DNA of 64,000 bases. Origin: Hippophae tibetana. Lineage: Eukaryota > Streptophyta > Magnoliopsida > Rosales > Elaeagnaceae. The stretch lies in the NCBI GenBank assembly GCA_037013495.1, contig CM072805.1, positions 10,202,601 through 10,266,600 of the forward strand, written 5' to 3'. The notes beneath the pieces are model-generated. The model was not told the origin of the DNA. It ran no database searches and saw only the letters and a list, made by a program, of their open reading frames with translations. The stretch's first letter is position 1; each line of letters begins with the position of its first letter. Made by a program: the position numbers and the translations under genes. Below, piece after piece: positions 9,963-23,470 of this stretch.

Positions 9963-12900
9963 TATATGTTTCAACCATTTATTGATATGAAGTCAATTTA
10001 TGGTTGAGAAAAGTCCCTAATCATGAATTTAACATTACACAATTAGGAATAAGAAGATTTGACCTTAAGAAACTGATATGACAAAATTGAATACACCGTA
10101 TTGTTAATATTAGTTCATTTGAATGGTACATATTTGACTCAAATTACAATAAATATAGTATATGTAAATATACACCTCAATTTCTATTCTTATCAAATAA
10201 ATAGTCTATCTATGGTTTACAAAAATCGATAGCCATAATTTTAACATTAAACAATTGAGAGAAAGTAAATATAACGCTAAAATATTGAATTAAATATTAC
10301 AAATGCAAATATTACCCTTATAATTTCAACCATTGATTGATATGAAGTCAATTTATGGTTAAGAAAAGTCCATAATCATGAATTTAAAATTACACAATTG
10401 GGAATTAGAAGATTCGACCTTAACATAGTGATATGACAAAATTGAATACACCGTATTGTTAATATTAGTTCATTTGAAGGGTACATATTTGACTCAAATT
10501 CAAATAAATGTAGTATATGTAAATATACACCTCAATTTCTATTCTTATCAAATAAATAGTCTATCTATGGTTGACAAAAATCGATAACCATTATTTTAAC
10601 ATTAAACAATTGAGATAAAGTAAATCTAACGTTAAAATATTGAATTAAATATTAAAAATGCAAATATGCCCCTTATAATTTCAACCATTGATTGATATGA
10701 GGTAAATTTATGGTTGAGAAAAGTCCATAATCATGAATTTAACATTACACAATTGGGATTTAGAAGATTCGACCTTAACATACTGATATGACAAAATTGA
10801 ATACACAGTATTGTTAATATTAGTTCATTTGAATTGTCCATATTTGAGTCAAATTCAAATAAATATAGTATATGTAAATATAAACGTTAGTTTCTATTAT
10901 TATCAAATAAATAGTCGATCTATCATTGAAAAAATTCGATAGCTATAATTTTACCATTAAATAATTGAGTTAAATTAAACCTAAGGTTAAAAAATTGAAT
11001 TAAATAATGCAAATGCAAATATGCACCTTATATGTTTCAACCATTTATTGATATGAAGTCAATTTATGGTTGAGAAAAGTCCATAATCATGAATTTAACA
11101 TTACAGAATTGGGATTTAGAAGATTCGACCTTAACATACTAATATGATAAAATTGAATACACCGTATTGTTAATATTAGTTCATTTGAATGGTCCATATT
11201 TGACTCAAATTCAAATAAATATAGTATATGTAAATATAAACGTTAGTTTCTATTATTATCAAATAATTAGTCGATCTATCTTTGAAACAATTCGATAGCC
11301 ATAATTTTAACATTAAATAATTGAGATAAAGTAAATCTAAGGTTAAAAAATTGAATTAAATAATACAAATGCAAATATGCACCTTATATGTTTCAACCAT
11401 TTATTGATATGAAGTCAATTTATGGTTGAGAAAAGTCCATAATCATGAATTTAACATTACACAATTGGGATTTAGAAGATTCGACCTTAACATACTGATA
11501 TGACAAAATTGAATACACAGTATTGTTAATATTAGTTCATTTGAATTGTCCATATTTGAGTCAAATTCAAATAAATATAGTATATGTAAATATACACATT
11601 AGTTTCTATTCTTATCAAATAAATAGTCTATCTATGGTTGACAAAAATCGATAACCATAATTTTAACATTAAACAATTGAGATAAATTAAATCTAACGTT
11701 AAAAAATTGAATTAAATAATACAAATGCAAATATGCACCTTATATGTTTCAACCATTTATTGATATGAAGTCAATTTATGGTTGAGAAAAGTCCATAATC
11801 ATGAATTTAACATTACACAATTGGGATTGAGAAGATTCGACCTTAACATACTAATATGATAAAATTGAATACACCGTATTGTTAATATTAGTTCATTTGA
11901 ATGGTCCATATTAGACTCAAATTCAAATAAATATAGTATATGTAAATATACACCTCAATTTCTATTCTTATCAAATAAATAGTCTATCTATGGTTGACAA
12001 AAATCGGTAGCCATAATTTTAACATTAAACAATTGAGAGAAAGTAAATCTAACGCTAAAATATTGAATTAAATATTACAAATGCAAATATTACCCTTATT
12101 ATTTCAACCATTGATTGATATGAAGTCAATTTATGGTTAAGAAAAGTCCATAATCATGAATTTAACATTACACAATTGGGAATTAGAAGATTCGACCTTA
12201 ACATAGTGATATGACAAAATTGAATACACCGTATTGTTAATATTAGTTCATTTGAAGGGTACATATTTGACTCAAATTCAAATAAATATAGTATATGAAA
12301 ATATACACCTCAATTTATATTCTTATCAAATAAATAGTCTATCTATGGTTGACAAAAATCGATAACCATAATTTTAACATTAAACAATTGAGATAAAGTA
12401 AATCTAACGTTAAAATATTGAATTAAATATTAAAAATGCAAATATGCCCCTTATAATTTCAACCATTGATTGATATGAGGTAAATTTGTGGTTGAGAAAA
12501 GTTCATAATCATGAATTTAACATTACACAATTGGGATTTAGAAGATTCGACCTTAACATACTGATATGACAAAATTGAATACACAGTATTGTTAATATTA
12601 GTTCATTTGAATTGTCCATATTTGAGTCAAATTCAAATAAATATAGTATATGTAAATATAAACGTTAGTTTCTATTATTATCAAATAAATAGTCGATCTA
12701 TCATTGAAAAAATTCGATAGCTATAATTTTACCATTAAATAATTGAGTTAAATTAAACCTAAGGTTAAAAAATTGAATTAAATAATGCAAATGCAAATAT
12801 GCACCTTATATGTTTCAACCATTTATTGATATGAAGTCAATTTATGGTTGAGAAAAGTCCATAATCATGAATTTAACATTACACAATTGGGAATTAGGAG

Positions 12901-15300
12901 ATTCGACCTTAAGATACTGATATGACAAAATTGAATACACCGTATTGTTAATATTAGTTCATTTGAAGGGTACATATTTGACTCAAATTCAAATAAATAT
13001 AGTATATGTAAATATACACCTCAATTTCTATTCTTATCAAATAAATAGTCTATCTATGGTTGACAAAAATCGATAACCATTATTTTAACATTAAACAATT
13101 GAGATAAAGTAAATCTAACGTTAAAATATTGAATTAAATATTAAAAATGCAAATATGCCCCTTATAATTTCAACCATTGATTGATATGAGGTAAATTTGT
13201 GGTTCAGAAAAGTTCATAATCATGAATTTAACATTACACAATTGGGATTTAGAAGATTCGACCTTAACATACTGATATGACAAAATTGAATACACAGTAT
13301 TGTTAATATTAGTTCATTTGAATTGTCCATATTTGAGTCAAATTCAAATAAATATAGTATATGTAAATATAAACGTTAGTTTCTATTATTATCAAATAAA
13401 TAGTCGATCTATCATTGAAAAAATTCGATAGCTATAATTTTACCATTAAATAATTGAGTTAAATTAAACCTAAGGTTAAATAATTGAATTAAATAATGCA
13501 AATGCAAATATGCACCTTATATGTTTCAACCATTTATTGATATGAAGTCAATTTATGGTTGAGAAAAGTCCATAATCATGAATTTAACATTACAGAATTG
13601 GGATTTAGAAGATTCGACCTTAACATACTAATATGATAAAATTGAATACACCGTATTGTTAATATTAGTTCATTTGAATGGTCCATATTTGACTCAAATT
13701 CAAATAAATATAGTATATGTAAATATAAACGTTAGTTTCTATTATTATCAAATAATTAGTCGATCTATCTTTGAAACAATTCGATAGCCATAATTTTAAC
13801 ATTTAATAATTGAGATAAAGTAAATCTAAGGTTAAAAAATTGAATTAAATAATACAAATGCAAATATGCACCTTATATGTTTCAACCATTTATTGATATG
13901 AAGTCAATTTATGGTTGAGAAAAGTCCATAATCATGAATTTAACATTACACAATTGGGATTTAGAAGATTCGACCTTAACATACTGATATGACAAAATTG
14001 AATACACAGTATTGTTAATATTAGTTCATTTGAATTGTCCATATTTGAGTCAAATTCAAATAAATATAGTATATGTAAATATACACATTAGTTTCTATTC
14101 TTATCAAATAAATAGTCTATCTATGGTTGACAAAAATCGATAACCATAATTTTAACATTAAACAATTGAGATAAACTAAATCTAACGTTAAAAAATTGAA
14201 TTAAATAATACAAATGCAAATATGCACCTTATATGTTTCAACCATTTATTGATATGAAGTCAATTTATGGTTGAGAAAAGTCCATAATCATGAATTTAAC
14301 ATTACACAATTGGGATTGAGAAGATTCGACCTTAACATACTAATATGATAAAATTGAATACACCGTATTGTTAATATTAGTTCATTTGAATGGTCCATAT
14401 TTGACTCAAATTCAAATAAATATAGTATATGTAAATATACACCTCAATTTCTATTCTTATCAAATAAATAGTCTATCTATGGTTGACAAAAATCGGTAGC
14501 CATAATTTTAACATTAAACAATTGAGAGAAAGTAAATCTAACGCTAAAATATTGAATTAAATTTTACAAATGCAAATATTACCCTTATTATTTCAACCAT
14601 TGATTGATATGAAGTCAATTTATGGTTAAGAAAAGTCCATAATCATGAATTTAACATTACACAATTGGGAATTAGAAGATTCGACCTTAACATAGTGATA
14701 TGACAAAATTGAATACACCGTATTGTTAATATTAGTTCATTTGAAGGGTACATATTTGACTCAAATTCAAATAAATATAGTATATGAAAATATACACCTC
14801 AATTTATATTCTTATCAAATAAATAGTCTATCTATGGTTGACAAAAATCGATAACCATAATTTTAACATTAAACAATTGAGATAAATTAAATCTAACGTT
14901 AAAATATTGAATTAAATATTACAAATGCAAATATTACCCTTATAATTTCAACCATTAATTGATATGAAGTCAATTTATGGTTGAGAAAAGTCCATAATCA
15001 TGAATTTAACATTACACAATTGGGATTTAGAAGATTCGACCTTAACATACTAATATGATAAAATTGAATACACCGTATTGTTAATATTAGTTCATTTGAA
15101 TGGTCCATATTTGACACAAATTCAAATAAATATAGTATATGTAAATATAAACGTTAGTTTCTATTATTATCAAATAAATAGTCGATCTCTCTTTGTAACA
15201 ATTCTATAGCCATAATTTTAACATTAAATAATTGAGATAAATTAAACCTAAGGTTAAAAAATTGAATTAAATAATACAAATACAAATATGCACTTTATAT
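9963..15300. repeat. Block A, copy 2: 15 monomers
   Basis: Matches 1-5,338 base for base at a shift of 9,962 bp (28 monomers), checked at several boundaries, for example 3,561 against 13,523. Differences seen by eye are single substitutions, such as TTAGACTC at about 11,911 against TTTGACTC, GGTTAAATAATTG near 13,477, ATTTAATAATTG near 13,801, ATTTTACAA near 14,562, GTAACAATTC near 15,196 and CACTTTATATG near 15,291. The near identity over 5.3 kb marks this as one of the more recent large duplications in the window. It could also mean assembly duplication, which sequence alone cannot exclude. Confidence 0.85.
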
Positions 15301-15996
15301 GTTTCAACCATTTATTGATATGAAGTCAATTTATGGTTGAGAAAAGTTCATAATCATGAATTTAACATTACACAATTGGGATTTAGAATATTCGACCTTA
15401 ACATGCTGATATGACAAAATTGAATACACCGTATTGTTAATATTAGTTCATTTGAATGGTCCATATTTGACTCAAATTCAAATAAATATAGTATATGTAA
15501 ATATACACCTCAATTTCTATTCTTATCAAATAAATAGTCTATCTATGGTTGACAAAAATCGGTAGCCATAATTTTAACATTAAACAATTGAGAGAAAGTA
15601 AATCTAACGCTAAAATATTGAATTAAATATTACAAATGCAAATATTACCCTTATTATTTCAACCATTGATTGATATGAAGTCAATTTATGGTTAAAAAAA
15701 GTCCATAATCATGAATTTAACATTACACAATTGGGAATTAGAAGATTCGACCTTAACATAGTGATATGACAAAATTGAATACACCGTATTGTTAATATTA
15801 GTTCATTTGAAGGGTACATATTTGACTCAAATTCAAATAAATATAGTATATGTAAATATACACCTCAATTTATATTCTTATCAAATAAATAGTCTATCTA
15901 TGGTTGACAAAAATCGATAACCATAATTTTAACATTAAACAATTGAGATAAATTAAATCTAACGTTAAAATATTGAATTAAATATTACAAATGCAA
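15301..15996. repeat. Two monomers, second copy of 5,705-6,400
   Basis: Follows block A copy 2 directly, without the 366-bp monomer found at the same place in copy 1. It keeps GAAAAGTTCATAATC and GATTTAGAATATTCG. Private changes are ACATGCTGATATG near 15,403 and GGTTAAAAAAAGTCC near 15,690. It leaves the match near 15,996 by switching to the GCACCTTATATGTTTC right end. Confidence 0.8.
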
Positions 15997-17330
15997 ATAT
16001 GCACCTTATATGTTTCAACCATTTATTGATATGAAGTCAATTTATGGTTGAGAAAAGTCCATAATCATGAATTTAACATTACACAATTGGGAATTAGAAG
16101 ATTCGACCTTAAGATACTGATATGACAAAATTGAATACACCGTATTGTTAATATTAGTTCATTTGAATGGTCCATATTTGACTCAAATTCAAATAAATAT
16201 ATTATGTAAATATAAACGTTAGTTTCTTTTATTATAAAATAAGTAGTCGATCTATCTTTGTAACAATTCGATAGCCATAATTTTAACATTAAATAATTGA
16301 GATAAATTAAACCTAAGGTTAAAAAATTGAATTAAATAATACAAATACAAATATGCACCTTATATGTTTCAACCATTTATTGATATGAAGTCAATTTATG
16401 GTTGAGAAAAGTCCATAATCATGAATTTAACATTACACAAGTGGGATTGAGAAGATTCGACCTTAATATACTAATATGATAAAATTGAATACACCGTATT
16501 GTTAATATTAGTTCATTTGAATGGTCCATATTTGACTCAAATTCAAATAAATATAGTATATGTAAATATACACCTCAATTTCTACTCTTATCAAATAAAT
16601 AGTCTATCTATGGTTGACAAAAATCGATAGCCATAATTTTAACATTAAACAATTGAGAGAAAGTAAATCTAACGCTAAAATATTGAATTAAATATTACAA
16701 ATGCAAATATTACCCTTATAATTTCAACCATTGATTGATATGAAGTCAATTTATGGTTAAGAAAAGTCCATAATCATGAATTTAACATTACACAATTGGG
16801 AATTAGAAGATTCGACCTTAACATAGTGATATGACAAAATTGAATACACCGTATTGTTAATATTAGTTCATTTGAAGGGTACATATTTGACTCAAATTCA
16901 AATAAATATAGTATATGTAAATATACACCTCAATTTCTATTCTTATCAAATAAATAGTCTATCTATTGTTTACAAAAATCGATAACCATAATTTTAACAT
17001 TAAACAATTGAGATAAATTAAATCTAACCTTAAAATATTGAATTAAATATTACAAATGCAAATATTACCCTTATAATTTCAACCATTAATTGATATGAAG
17101 TCAATTTATGGTTGAGAAAAGTCCATAATCATGAATTTAACATTACACAATTGGGATTTAGAAGATTCGACCTTAACATACTAATATTATAAAATTGAAT
17201 ACACCGTATTGTTAATATTAGTTCATTTGAATGGTCCATATTTGACACAAATTCAAATAAATATAGTATATGTAAATATAAACGTTAGTTTCTATTATTA
17301 TCAAATAAATAGTCGATCTCTCTTTGAAAC
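15997..17330. repeat. Four mixed monomers after block A copy 2
   Basis: Monomers start near 16,008, 16,363, 16,719 and 17,073. The first has several private changes: a 2-bp loss at the TA dyad near 16,200 (AATATATTATGTAAAT), TTTCTTTTATTATAAAAT and AAGTAGTCG. The second has GTGGGATTGAG and TTAATATAC. The third has TATTGTTTACAAAA and TCTAACCTTAAAA. The fourth is the CCATTAATTG type with ACTAATATTATAAAA and TTGACACAAATT, a type that reappears near 19.2, 37.0, 42.0, 49.1 and 51.2 kb. A 74-codon minus-strand open frame at 16,065-16,289 lies wholly inside the first monomer and is not a gene. Confidence 0.7.
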
Positions 17331-18490
17331 AATTCTATAGCCATAATTTTAACATTAAATAATTGAGATAAATTAAACCTAAGGTTAAAAAATTGAATTA
17401 AATAATACAAATGCAAATATGCACCTTATATGTTTCAACCATTTATTGATATGAAGTCAATTTATGGTTGAGAAAAGTCCATAATCATGAATTTAACATT
17501 ACACAATTGGGATTTAGAAGATTCGACCTTAACATACTGATATAAAAAAATTGAATACACAGTATTGTTAATATTAGTTCATTTGAATTGTCCATATTTG
17601 AGTCAAATTGAAATAAATATAGTATATGTAAATATACACGTTAGTTTCTATTCTTATCAAATAAATAGTCTATCTATGGTTGACAAAAATCGATAACCAT
17701 AATTTTAACATTAAACAATTGAGATAAATTAAATCTAACGTTAAAAAATTGAATTAAATAATACAAATGCAAATATGCACCTTATATGTTTCAACCATTT
17801 ATTGATATGAAGTCAATTTATGGTTGAGAAAAGTCCATAATCATGAATTTAACATTACACAATTGGGATTGAGAAGATTCGACCTTAACATACTAATATG
17901 ATAAAATTGAATACACCGTATTGTTAATATTAGTTCATTTGAATGGTCCATATTTGACTCAAATTCAAATAAATATAGTATATGTAAATATACACCTCAA
18001 TTTCTATTCTTATCAAATAAATAGTCTATCTATGGTTGACAAAAATCGGTAGCCATAATTTTAACATTAAACAATTGAGAGAAAGTAAATCTAACGCTAA
18101 AATATTGAATTAAATATTACAAATGCAAATATTACCCTTATTATTTCAACCATTGATTGATATGAAGTCAATTTATGGTTAAGAAAAGTCCATAATCATG
18201 AATTTAACATTACACAATTGGGAATTAGAAGATTCGACCTTAACATAGTGATATGACAAAATTGAATACACCGTATTGTTAATATTAGTTCATTTGAAGG
18301 GTACATATTTGACTCAAATTCAAATAAATATAGTATATGTAAATATACACCTCAATTTATATTCTTATCAAATAAATAGTCTATCTATGGTTGACAAAAA
18401 TCGATAACCATAGTTTTAACATTAAACAATTGAGATAAATTAAATCTAACGTTAAAATATTGAATTAAATATTACAAATGCAAATATGCA
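17331..18490. repeat. 1.2-kb block shared with 22.3 and 42.5 kb
   Basis: About three monomers marked by GAGTCAAATTGAAATAAA near 17,600, TACACGTTAGTTTC, then GGGATTGAG with ATCGGTAGCC, then the rare ACCATAGTTTTAAC at 18,406. The same ordered marks recur at 22,310-23,470 (shift 4,977) and, apart from the GTTGAAATAAA variant, at 42,520-43,390 (shift 19,918 from the second copy). This copy reads TATAAAAAAATTG near 17,541 where the second copy has TGAAAAAATTG. The segment is made of ordinary monomers, has no terminal repeats of its own and is not a transposon. Confidence 0.7.
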
Positions 18491-19911
18491 CCTTATATGT
18501 TTCAACCATTTATTGATATGAAGTCAATTTATGGTTGAGAAAAGTCCATAATCATGAATTTAACATTACACAATTGGGATTGAGAAGATTCGACCTTAAC
18601 ATACTAATATGATAAAATTGAATACACCGTATTGTTAATATTAGTTCATTTGAATGGTCCATATTTGACTCAAATTTAAATAAATATAGTATATGTAAAT
18701 ATACACCTCAATTTCTATTCTTATCAAATAAATAGTCTATCTATGGTTGACAAAAATCGGTAGCCATAATTTTAACATTAAACAATTGAGAGAAAGTAAA
18801 TCTAACGCTAAAATATTGAATTAAATATTACAAATGCAAATATTACCCTTATTATTTCAACCATTGATTGATATGAAGTCAATTTATGCTTAAGAAAAGT
18901 CCATAATCATGAATTTAACATTACACAATTGGGAATTAGAAGATTCGACATTAACATAGTGATATGACAAAATTGAATACACCGTATTGTTAATATTAAT
19001 TCATTTGAAGGGTACATATTTGACTCAAATTCAAATAAATATAGTATATGTAAATATACACCTCAATTTATATTCTTATCAAATAAATAGTCTATCTATG
19101 GTTGACAAAAATCGATAACCATAATTTTAACATTAAACAATTGAGATAAATTAAATCTAACGTTAAAATATTGAATTAAATATTACAAATGCAAATATTA
19201 CCCTTATAATTTCAACCATTAATTGATATGAAGTCAATTTATGGTTGAGAAAAGTCCATAATCATGAATTTAACATTACACAATTGGGATTTAGAAGATT
19301 CGACCTTAACATACTAATATTATAAAATTGAATACACCGTATTGTTAATATTAGTTCATTTGAATGGTCCATATTTGACACAAATTCAAATAAATATAGT
19401 ATATGTAAATATAAACGTTAGTTTCTATTATTATCAAATAAATAGTCGATCTCTCTTTGAAACAATTCTATAGCCATAATTTTAACATTAAATAATTGAG
19501 ATAAATTAAACCTAAGGTTAAAAAATTGAATTAAATAATACAAATGCAAATATTACCCTTATAATTTCAACCATCGATTGATATGAAGTCAATTTATGGT
19601 TGAGAAAAGTCCATAATCATGAATTTAACATTACACAATTGGGAATTAGAAGATTCGACCTTAATATAGTGATATGACAAAATTGAATAAACCGTATTGT
19701 TAATATTAGTTCCTTTGAAGGGTACATATTTGACTCAAATTAAAATAAATATAGTATATGTAAATATACACCACAATTTCTATTCTTATCAAATAAATAG
19801 TCTATCTATGGTTGACAAAAATCGATAGCCATAATTTTAACATTAAACAATTTAGATAAAGTAAATCTAACGTTAGAAAATTGAAATAAATATTAAAAAT
19901 GCAAATATGCA
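18491..19911. repeat. Four monomers, including a 2-monomer step and a 6-monomer echo
   Basis: Monomers near 18,493 (GGGATTGAG, ATCGGTAGCC) and 18,848 (TATGCTTAAG, TTAATTCATTTG) repeat the order of those near 17,784 and 18,139 at a shift of about 711 bp. The monomer near 19,204 (CCATTAATTG, ATATTATAAAA) repeats 17,073 about six monomers later. The last (about 19,555) has CCATCGATTG, AATAAACCG and GTTCCTTTG, which are seldom seen elsewhere. The TATGCTTAAG monomer is a recognisable type that recurs near 36.7, 41.6, 48.1, 48.8, 50.9, 54.8 and 56.9 kb. Confidence 0.65.
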
Positions 19912-22230
19912 CCTTATATGTTTCAACCATTTATTGATATGAAGTCAATTTATGGTTGAAAAAAGTCCATAATCATGAATTTAACATTACACAATTGGGA
20001 TTTAGAAGATTCAACCTTAACATACTAATATGATAAAATTGAACACACCGTATTGTTAATATTAGTTCATTTGAATGGTCCATATTTGAGTGAAATTAAA
20101 ATAAATATAGTATATGTAAATATAAACGTTAGTTTCTATTATTATCAAATAAATAGTCGATCTATCTTTGAAAAAATTCGATAGCTATAATTTTACCATT
20201 AAATAATTGAGTTAAATTAAACCTAAGGTTAAAAAATTGAATTAAATAATACAAATGCAAATATGCACCTTATATGTTTCAACCATTTATTGATATGAAG
20301 TCAATTTATGGTTGAGAAAAGTCCATAATCATGAATTTAACATTACACAATTGGGAATTAGAAGATTCGACCTTAACATACTGATATGACAAAATTGAAT
20401 ACACCGTATTGTTAATATTAGTTCATTTGAATGGTCCATATTTGACTCAAATTCAAATAAATATAGTATATGTAAATATACACCTCAATTTTTATTCTTA
20501 TCAAATAAATAGTCTATCTATGGTTGACAAAAATCGATAGCCAAAATTTTAACATTAAACAATTGAGATAAATTAAATCTGACGTTAAAATATTTAATTA
20601 AATATTACAAATGCAAATATTACCCTTATAATTTCAACCATCGATTGATATGAAGTCAATTTATGGTTGAGAAAAGTCCATAATCATGAATTTAACATTA
20701 CACAATTGGGAATTAGAAGATTCGACCTTAACATAGTGATATGACAAAATTGAATACACCGTATTGTTAATATTAGTTCATTTGAATGGTCCAAATTTGA
20801 CTCAAATTCAAATAAATATAGTATATGTAAATATACACCTCAATTTCTATGATTCTCAAATAAATAGTCGATCTATCTTTGAAAAAGTTCGATAGCCATA
20901 ATTTTAACATTAAATAATTGAGTTAAATTAAAACTAAGGTTAAAAAATTGAATTAAATAATACAAATGCAAATATGCACCTTATATGTTTCAACCATTGA
21001 TTATATGAAGTCAATTTATGGTTGAGAAAAGTCCATAATCATGAATTTAACATTACACAATTGGGATTTAGAAGATTCGACCTTAACATACTGATATGAC
21101 AAAATTGAATACACAGTAATGTTAATATTAGTTCATTTGAATTGTCCATATTTGAGTCAAATTCAAATAAATATAGTATATGTAAATATAAACGTTAGTT
21201 TCTATTATTATCAAATAAATAGTCGATCTATCTTTGAAAAAATTCGATAGCTATAATTTTACCATTAAATAATTGAGTTAAATTAAACCTAAGGTTAAAA
21301 AATTGAATTAAATAATGCAAATGCAAATATGCACCTTATATGTTTCAACCTTTTATTGATATGAAGTCAATTTATGGTTGAGAAAAGTCCATAATCATGA
21401 ATTTAACATTACACAATTGGGAATTAGGAGATTCGACCTTAAGATACTGATATGACAAAATTGAATACACCGTATTGTTAATATTAGTTCATTTGAAGGG
21501 TACATATTTGACTCAAATTCAAATAAATATAGTATATGTAAATATACACCTCAATTTCTATTCTTATCAAATAAATAGTCTATCTATGGTTGACAAAAAT
21601 CGATAACCATTATTTTAACATTAAACAATTGAGATAAAGTAAATCTAACGTTAAAATATTGAATTAAATATTAAAGATGCAAAGATGCCCCTTATAATTT
21701 CAACCATTGATTGATATGAGGTAAATTTGTGGTTGAGAAAAGTCCATAATCATGAATTTAACATTACACAATTGGGATTTAGAAGAATCGACCTTAACAT
21801 ACTGATATGACAAAATTGAATACACAGTATTGTTAATATTAGTTCATTTGAATTGTCCATATTTGAGTCAAATTCAAATAAATATAGTATATGTAAATAT
21901 AAACGTTAGTTTCTATTATTATCAAATAAATAGTCGATCTATCATTGAAAAAATTCGATAGCTATAATTTTACCATTAAATAATTGAGTTAAATTAAACC
22001 TAAGGTTAAAAAATTGAATTAAATAATGAAAATGCAAATATGCACCTTATATGTTTCAACCATTTATTGATATGAAGTCAATTTATGGTTGAGAAAAGTC
22101 CATAATCATGAATTTAACATTACACAATTGGGATTTAGAAGATTCAACCTTAACATACTAATATGATAAAATTGAACACACCGTATTGTTAATATTAGTT
22201 CATTTGAATGGTCCATATTTGAGTGAAATT
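19912..22230. repeat. Start of the GATTCAACC family; six-monomer spacing
   Basis: The monomer type with GATTCAACC, TTGAACACACC and GAGTGAAATTAAAATAAA appears first here (20,009) and again at 22,142, six monomers later. Between them lie a CCATCGATTG monomer with the private CTATGATTCTCAAATAAAT near 20,849, a monomer with a shortened CCATTGATTATATG near 20,994, a CACAGTAATG copy, a GGGAATTAGGAG copy and a GATATGAGGTAAATTTGTGG copy. The last three, followed by GATTCAACC, are the set that becomes the regular 4-monomer repeat further right. Confidence 0.65.
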
Positions 22231-23470
22231 AAAATAAATATAGTATATGTAAATATAAACGTTAGTTTCTATTATTATCAAATAAATAGTCGATCTCTCT
22301 TTGAAACAATTCTATAGCCATAATTTTAACATTAAATAATTGAGATAAATTAAACCTAAGGTTAAAAAATTGAATTAAATAATACAAATGCAAATATGCA
22401 CCTTATATGTTTCAACCATTTATTGATATGGAGTCAATTTATGGTTGAGAAAAGTCCATAATCATGAATTTAACATTACACAATTGGGATTTAGAAGATT
22501 CGACCTTAACATACTGATATGAAAAAATTGAATACACAGTATTGTTAATATTAGTTCATTTGAATTGTCCATATTTGAGTCAAATTGAAATAAATATAGT
22601 ATATGTAAATATACACGTTAGTTTCTATTCTTATCAAATAAATAGTCTATCTATGGTTGACAAAAATCGATAACCATAATTTTAACATTAAACAATTGAG
22701 ATAAATTAAATCTAACGTTAAAAAATTGAATTAAATAATACAAATGCAAATATGCACCTTATATGTTTCAACCATTTATTGATATGAAGTCAATTTATGG
22801 TTGAGAAAAGTCCATAATCATGAATTTAACATTACACAATTGGGATTGAGAAGATTCGACCTTAACATACTAATATGATAAAATTGAATACACCGTATTG
22901 TTAATATTAGTTCATTTGAATGGTCCATATTTGACTCAAATTCAAATAAATATAGTATATGTAAATATACACCTCAATTTCTATTCTTATCAAATAAATA
23001 GTCTATCTATGGTTGACAAAAATCGGTAGCCATAATTTTAACATTAAACAATTGAGAGAAAGTAAATCTAACGCTAAAATATTGAATTAAATATTACAAA
23101 TGCAAATATTACCCTTATTATTTCAACCATTGATTGATATGAAGTCAATTTATGGTTAAGAAAAGTCCATAATCATGAATTTAACATTACACAATTGGGA
23201 ATTAGAAGATTCGACCTTAACATAGTGATATGACAAAATTGAATACACCGTATTGTTAATATTAGTTCATTTGAAGGGTACATATTTGACTCAAATTCAA
23301 ATAAATATAGTATATGTAAATATACACCTCAATTTATATTCTTATCAAATAAATAGTCTATCTATGGTTGACAAAAATCGATAACCATAGTTTTAACATT
23401 AAACAATTGAGATAAATTAAATCTAACGTTAAAATATTGAATTAAATATTACAAATGCAAATATGCACCT
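22231..23470. repeat. 1.2-kb block interrupting the 4-monomer repeat
   Basis: A segment homologous to 17,331-18,490 sits inside the 4-monomer series. On the left, a GATTCAACC monomer switches in mid-unit, between the AAATTAAAAT near 22,228 and GATCTCTCTTTGAAAC near 22,291, to another type's right half. On the right, the ACCATAGTTTTAAC mark (23,383) is followed within about 130 bp by the GTTGAAAAAGGTCC start of a GATTCAACC monomer. The 4-monomer order then resumes. Both junctions are inside monomers and in register, as expected of homologous exchange and not of insertion by a mobile element. Confidence 0.65.

Noticed and set aside
9963-15300. Certainty that the large near-identical copies are biological
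   Set aside because: They may be real, and the private substitutions and the missing monomer argue for it. Assemblies of satellites can also duplicate or collapse segments, and without reads I do not claim the copy number is exact.
16065-16289. 74-codon minus-strand open reading frame
   Set aside because: It is open only because a monomer with a 2-bp loss at the TA dyad happens to shift past stops that are present in neighbours. Same peptide words as the other satellite frames, so not a gene.
22231-23470. Transposon insertion interrupting the 4-monomer repeat
   Set aside because: The block consists of ordinary monomers in phase, with no terminal inverted repeats, target-site duplication or coding sequence. 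Homologous exchange explains it.
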